This document shows, one piece after another, positions 60,088 to 64,000 of a stretch of 64,000 nucleotides of DNA. The notes beneath the pieces are model-generated. The model made no database searches and was not told where the DNA came from. It worked only from the letters and a program-made list of their open reading frames with translations. The DNA lies in assembly GCF_022344005.1 (NCBI RefSeq), contig NZ_CP092190.1:372001-436000 (forward strand), given 5' to 3'. Origin of the DNA: Deinococcus sp. KNUC1210. GTDB taxonomy: Bacteria > Deinococcota > Deinococci > Deinococcales > Deinococcaceae. The translations under genes were made by a program, and so were the position numbers. How positions within the stretch are numbered: the stretch's first letter is position 1; every line of letters starts with the position of its first letter.

Positions 60088-60465
60088 ATGCGCGTGTTCT
60101 TTCTGAGTTCTTTACTCACCGTCGGTGCGGTGGGGCTGGGCCTCACGTCCTGCGCTCCGGCGGCACAGGTGGCGGGTGTGACCGTGACCCCGGTACTGAT
60201 CAAACTCTCCCCCGCTGCGGCACGCGGTGAAAATGTCACGGTGCAGGGCCGCTACCTGGGTGGGCCTGCCACCTCGAAAGTGTTGCTCGGAGCCGATGGC
60301 AACGGTGTCGGTGGTTATGCCATCCCGGCCTCTGCCGTGGTGAGCTGGACGGATAGCCAGATCGTCTTCACGGTGCCCAGCAACGCCCCGGTGGGCGGAA
60401 GCTGGCTGTACGTGGAAGTGGGCGGGCTGCGTTCGACCGGTCTCCCCTTCAGCGTTCGCCAGTAA
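60088..60465 (+). CDS. IPT/TIG-domain lipoprotein
   Basis: The 125-residue protein has a signal with lipobox LGLTSC (Cys22) and an IPT/TIG-like beta sandwich: GENVTVQGRYLGGPATSKVL, then VSWTDSQIVFTVPSNAPVG. IPT domains mediate cell-surface contacts. GGAGG (60076-60080) sits seven bases before the ATG, and TAGACT (60062-60067) is the likely -10, so it has a short leader. A strong terminator follows. Function unknown. Confidence 0.78.
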   Translation: MRVFFLSSLLTVGAVGLGLTSCAPAAQVAGVTVTPVLIKLSPAAARGENVTVQGRYLGGPATSKVLLGADGNGVGGYAIPASAVVSWTDSQIVFTVPSNAPVGGSWLYVEVGGLRSTGLPFSVRQ

Positions 60466-60474
60466 AGACCCAGT

Positions 60475-60513
60475 ACAGCGGGCGACGGAACGTCTGTTCC
60501 TGTCGCCCGCTGT
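60475..60513. terminator. Bidirectional terminator
   Basis: A long stem (ACAGCGGGCGAC at 60475-60486 with GTCGCCCGCTGT at 60502-60513, inner GAAC/GTTC) separates the convergent lipoprotein and aminotransferase genes. Confidence 0.7.
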
Positions 60514-60532
60514 GCTGTCTGTGTTACCCGGT

Positions 60533-61759
60533 CTACAGGACGACGACGGCTCTGCCGTTTCCTTCGGCAGACTGGGCCGCGTTGCCGGGGCCAGCTTCAG
60601 AAGCGTCCCAGTTGTCCTGAAAGCGCTCGACGATGCCGCGCTCACCCAGCAGGTCTTCGAGCGCTCCCAGGAAGATGCGGTAGGGTTCCGGGTGGGCCGC
60701 CTCCCCCATCAGGCCCAGCCGCCAGATCAGGCCCGCTGTCGGCCCCAGGCCCCCGGTGATGCTGATGTTACGGTCACGCAGACGGGTTCTCAGGCCCGCG
60801 TCGTCGAGGCCTTCCGGCAGCCGCAGCGCCAGCACGGTGGGAAGGCGCTCGGCCTCGCGCTTGACGTAGTGCGAGAAGCCCAGCGGTGACAGCGCGGCGA
60901 AGATCGCCTGCCCCATGCGGCGCACCCGCAGCGCCCGCGCTTCCAGCCCCTCGGTCAGGGCGGCCCGCAGCGCGGCATGAAACGCGAAATGCAGGTTGAC
61001 CGGCACGGTGTGATGGTACGTGTGATCCGACCAGTAGGCGCGCAGGCCCTCGAAATCGGTGTACCACGAGGGCGTCTGCGTGCGCCGGGCGCTGAAGCGT
61101 GAAAAGGCCCGCTCGCTCACCATGATGGGCGCGAGGCCGGGAGGAGCCGACAGACACTTCTGTGCGCCGGTATACGCGTAGTCCACGCCCCACGCTTCGG
61201 CCTGGAAAGGTTCCATTCCCGCCGTCGTCACCGCATCGACCGTCAGCAGGGCGCCGCTGTGCCGCACCAGTTCGGCAATCGCCGGCACCGGGTTGAGCAC
61301 GCCGGTACTCGTTTCACCGTGCACGACCGCCACCATCTGCACGCCGTCCAGGTGGGCTGCCACTTCCTGCGGATCGATGGCCTCGCCCAGCGGCGCCGTC
61401 ACCAGCCGAACGCGTGCTCCGTAGCGGGCGGCCATTTCGGCCATGCGCCGTCCGAATGAGCCGTTGGCGCAGACCAGCACGTCGTCGCCGCGCTCGACCA
61501 GATTGGCGAAACCCGCCTCCATCCCCAGGCTCCCGGTGCCTGCCAGCAGCGCCGTGAAGGCCCCCTCGGCAGTGCCGTACATGGTCTGCAGATCGGTCTG
61601 AATGGCGCGGTTGAGCGTGAAGATGTCCCTGTCCATGTGGCCCAGCATCGGACGCAGGAAAGCGCGGGTCGCGTCCGGATGAATCGGTGTAGGACCGGGG
61701 GTCAGCAGAGTGTGCGGTTGGTGGTCGTCAAACAGGGTGGTCAGGTCAGAGGGCAACAT
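60533..61759 (-). CDS. Class V aminotransferase (serine/alanine-glyoxylate type)
   Basis: The 408-residue PLP enzyme starts [19 protein letters not shown] (ATG at 61759). Family blocks are [37 protein letters not shown], the Asp of [14 protein letters not shown], and the PLP-Lys in [18 protein letters not shown]. It resembles alanine-glyoxylate and serine-pyruvate aminotransferases (PucG group). A short Ala/Gly-rich tail ends it. The start has TAAGAT (minus strand, 61768-61773) eight bases upstream. Confidence 0.88.
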   Translation of the reverse strand: MLPSDLTTLFDDHQPHTLLTPGPTPIHPDATRAFLRPMLGHMDRDIFTLNRAIQTDLQTMYGTAEGAFTALLAGTGSLGMEAGFANLVERGDDVLVCANGSFGRRMAEMAARYGARVRLVTAPLGEAIDPQEVAAHLDGVQMVAVVHGETSTGVLNPVPAIAELVRHSGALLTVDAVTTAGMEPFQAEAWGVDYAYTGAQKCLSAPPGLAPIMVSERAFSRFSARRTQTPSWYTDFEGLRAYWSDHTYHHTVPVNLHFAFHAALRAALTEGLEARALRVRRMGQAIFAALSPLGFSHYVKREAERLPTVLALRLPEGLDDAGLRTRLRDRNISITGGLGPTAGLIWRLGLMGEAAHPEPYRIFLGALEDLLGERGIVERFQDNWDASEAGPGNAAQSAEGNGRAVVVL

Positions 61760-61919
61760 TGACAAGTATCTTAGCGCATAAAACGCGCTGTATTGCGCCG
61801 CTCTCCCCTTTCATCTGGTGAAACGCAATAAAATTGCTCTATCTTCAAAAATGGTGCGCTGATTGCCTTCTGGAGTTCTGAAAGTGCCCAGGCTGTTGCA
61901 GGGAAAGACGGGAATATGC

Positions 61920-61955
61920 TAGTGAATACTTTCACGATAAGGCCTACTTGTGAAA
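61920..61955 (-). repeat. 36-bp intergenic element, copy C
   Basis: On the minus strand it reads TTTCACAAGTAGG, then CTTATCGTGAAAG and ATTCACTA. It lies between the divergent aminotransferase and asnS genes, about 95 bases before the asnS -10. Confidence 0.75.
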
Positions 61956-62031
61956 ATTATCTTTGATGCGGTTGAGACGGATCTCGGCGTTGGCCGCATC
62001 TGTAAACGGCACCCTCTTATACTGAGCCGTC

Positions 62032-63366
<1,335 letters not shown>

Positions 63367-63378
63367 GGAGCAAAAAGC

Positions 63379-63419
63379 GAAACCGGGAACGCTTGTTCAG
63401 GGCGTTCCCGGTTTCTTTT
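63379..63419 (+). terminator. Intrinsic terminator after asnS
   Basis: A perfect 14-bp stem (63379-63392 with 63402-63415) is followed by TTTT. Confidence 0.85.
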
Positions 63420-63434
63420 GAATGTGGGCAGCGT

Positions 63435-63602
63435 TCACGTGTGCTGGACGGTGCCTGTGGGGCGGGCGGGGCGCTTGACCAGGGCCAGCAGTCGGCTCAG
63501 CAGGCTGGGAGCATCGGCTCTCAGTCGGGCGCGGGCGGCTTCACGTCGCAGCGCTTCCAGGTGGTCGTTGAGTGCGGATGAATCGTAGTGGGCTTGATAC
63601 AT
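63435..63602 (-). CDS. 55-residue basic protein, unknown
   Basis: The ATG at 63602 has a strong GGAGG eight bases upstream on the minus strand and gives MYQAHYDSSALNDHLEALRR and onward, 55 residues rich in Arg and Leu. An in-frame start at 63665 would extend it, but lacks a ribosome site. The middle is a charged helix (HLEALRREAARARLRADA). No family is recognised. The promoter may use TACACT (minus strand, 63704-63709). Confidence 0.55.
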   Translation of the reverse strand: MYQAHYDSSALNDHLEALRREAARARLRADAPSLLSRLLALVKRPARPTGTVQHT

Positions 63603-63744
63603 GTGCAGACCTCCAGACGTGGTGTGCCGGGGATGTCTGACTGACTTCCTGGCTGACTCCATCATGCTGGAAGTGCTGGAGAAGCGAATCTGCCGAAGCC
63701 GCTAGTGTATTCAGGCTGAATGGCTTAGTGGGGGATGAGACACT

Positions 63745-63780
63745 AAGTGAATCTATTCACGATATCTCTTGTTTGTGAAT
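63745..63780 (-). repeat. 36-bp intergenic element, copy D
   Basis: On the minus strand it reads ATTCACAAACAAG, then ATATCGTGAATAG and ATTCACTT; it contains GTGAATAGATTCAC. It is the most diverged copy in the middle, yet the three boxes are intact. Confidence 0.72.
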
Positions 63781-63805
63781 AGATTCTTCGTTTGATAAGG
63801 GAATA

Positions 63806-63851
63806 CAAAAAAGGGCAGCAGGATGAGCGTTTCTCACGCCTCCTACTGCCC
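63806..63851 (-). terminator. Terminator of the aspartokinase gene
   Basis: On the minus strand GGGCAG (63851-63846) pairs with CTGCCC (63818-63813) with further inner pairs, followed by TTTTTTG. Confidence 0.75.
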
Positions 63852-63864
63852 ACTTTCTGGAACG

Positions 63865-64000
63865 TTACTCCTCTGCTGACACGGGTTCCGGTGCGTTCAG
63901 CCCGAAGGCGGTGTGAACCTCCCGCGTTGCCAGGTCGGCGTCTTTGCCCTCGATGGCGACGCTGATGTTCAGCTCGCTCGACCCCTGCGAAATCATCAGG
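63865..64000 (-). CDS. Aspartokinase, C-terminal ACT region (partial)
   Basis: The last 44 residues before the stop at 63865-63867 are seen; the start lies beyond the window. [20 protein letters not shown] followed by [11 protein letters not shown] matches the end of the aspartokinase ACT domain pair. The enzyme phosphorylates aspartate toward lysine, threonine and methionine. The terminator lies just after the stop. Only the C-terminus is available, so the exact type is not known. Confidence 0.75.
   Translation of the reverse strand, partial: LMISQGSSELNISVAIEGKDADLATREVHTAFGLNAPEPVSAEE

Overview
The window is high-GC bacterial DNA that fits a Deinococcus chromosome. It carries the Deinococcus-specific DNA-end protein DdrA, a NurA-HerA end-processing pair, and three Asx-tRNA synthetases side by side: bacterial AspRS1, archaeal-type AspRS2 and AsnRS. 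It also shows a strikingly regular promoter style. About 32 genes have a TANNNT-type -10 hexamer that ends only 6-8 bases before the start codon, which implies leaderless mRNAs. I used this geometry to choose many starts.

Layout. 1-10 kb: the end of trpD, a degenerate secreted alpha/beta hydrolase, alanine racemase, a large secreted protein, a tandem HspR-like regulator coupled to a Nudix hydrolase, a phosphatase, an M20 peptidase and a PurN-like enzyme. 10-18 kb: a pilin-like membrane hybrid, a CysQ-type phosphatase, tRNA-Ser(GGA), aspS2 behind an apparent Asn-rich leader peptide and attenuator, two outer-membrane barrels, and secDF. 18-25 kb: an RNA methyltransferase, a broken coiled-coil gene, glgC behind a structured 5' leader, a TSUP permease, msrA, a MOSC protein and a Kir-type potassium channel. 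25-36 kb: nurA-herA, both subunits of serine dehydratase, an esterase, dsbA-dsbB, a PIG-L deacetylase opposite kynB, a thioesterase, a pterin dehydratase and gltX. 36-48 kb: GNAT and HAD enzymes, a nucleoside-type binding protein, Gls24-nusB-PAP2-like, then smpB, an amidase-like protein, a GerMN protein and smc. 48-64 kb: argS, a Cof-type phosphatase, ddrA with a coupled 33-residue membrane microprotein, an L7/L12-like small protein, aspS1-hisS, lnt, a lipid kinase, a lipoprotein, a class V aminotransferase, asnS and the end of an aspartokinase.

How genes work together. AspRS2 with a GatCAB amidotransferase (not in this window) is the known Deinococcus route to Asn-tRNA and asparagine. A leader peptide with four Asn codons before an intrinsic terminator in front of aspS2 would let Asn-tRNA charging set AspRS2 supply. 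Both nurA-herA and ddrA act on broken DNA ends.

Four copies of a 36-bp intergenic element with TTCAC/GTGAA boxes lie between 51 and 64 kb and are not explained by any gene here.

Three genes (the coiled-coil gene, smc and lnt) carry seven apparent frameshifts, all at short runs of C or G. Sequence error is the most likely cause. No insertion sequence, prophage or CRISPR array was seen, and no gene-free stretch exceeds about 300 bases.
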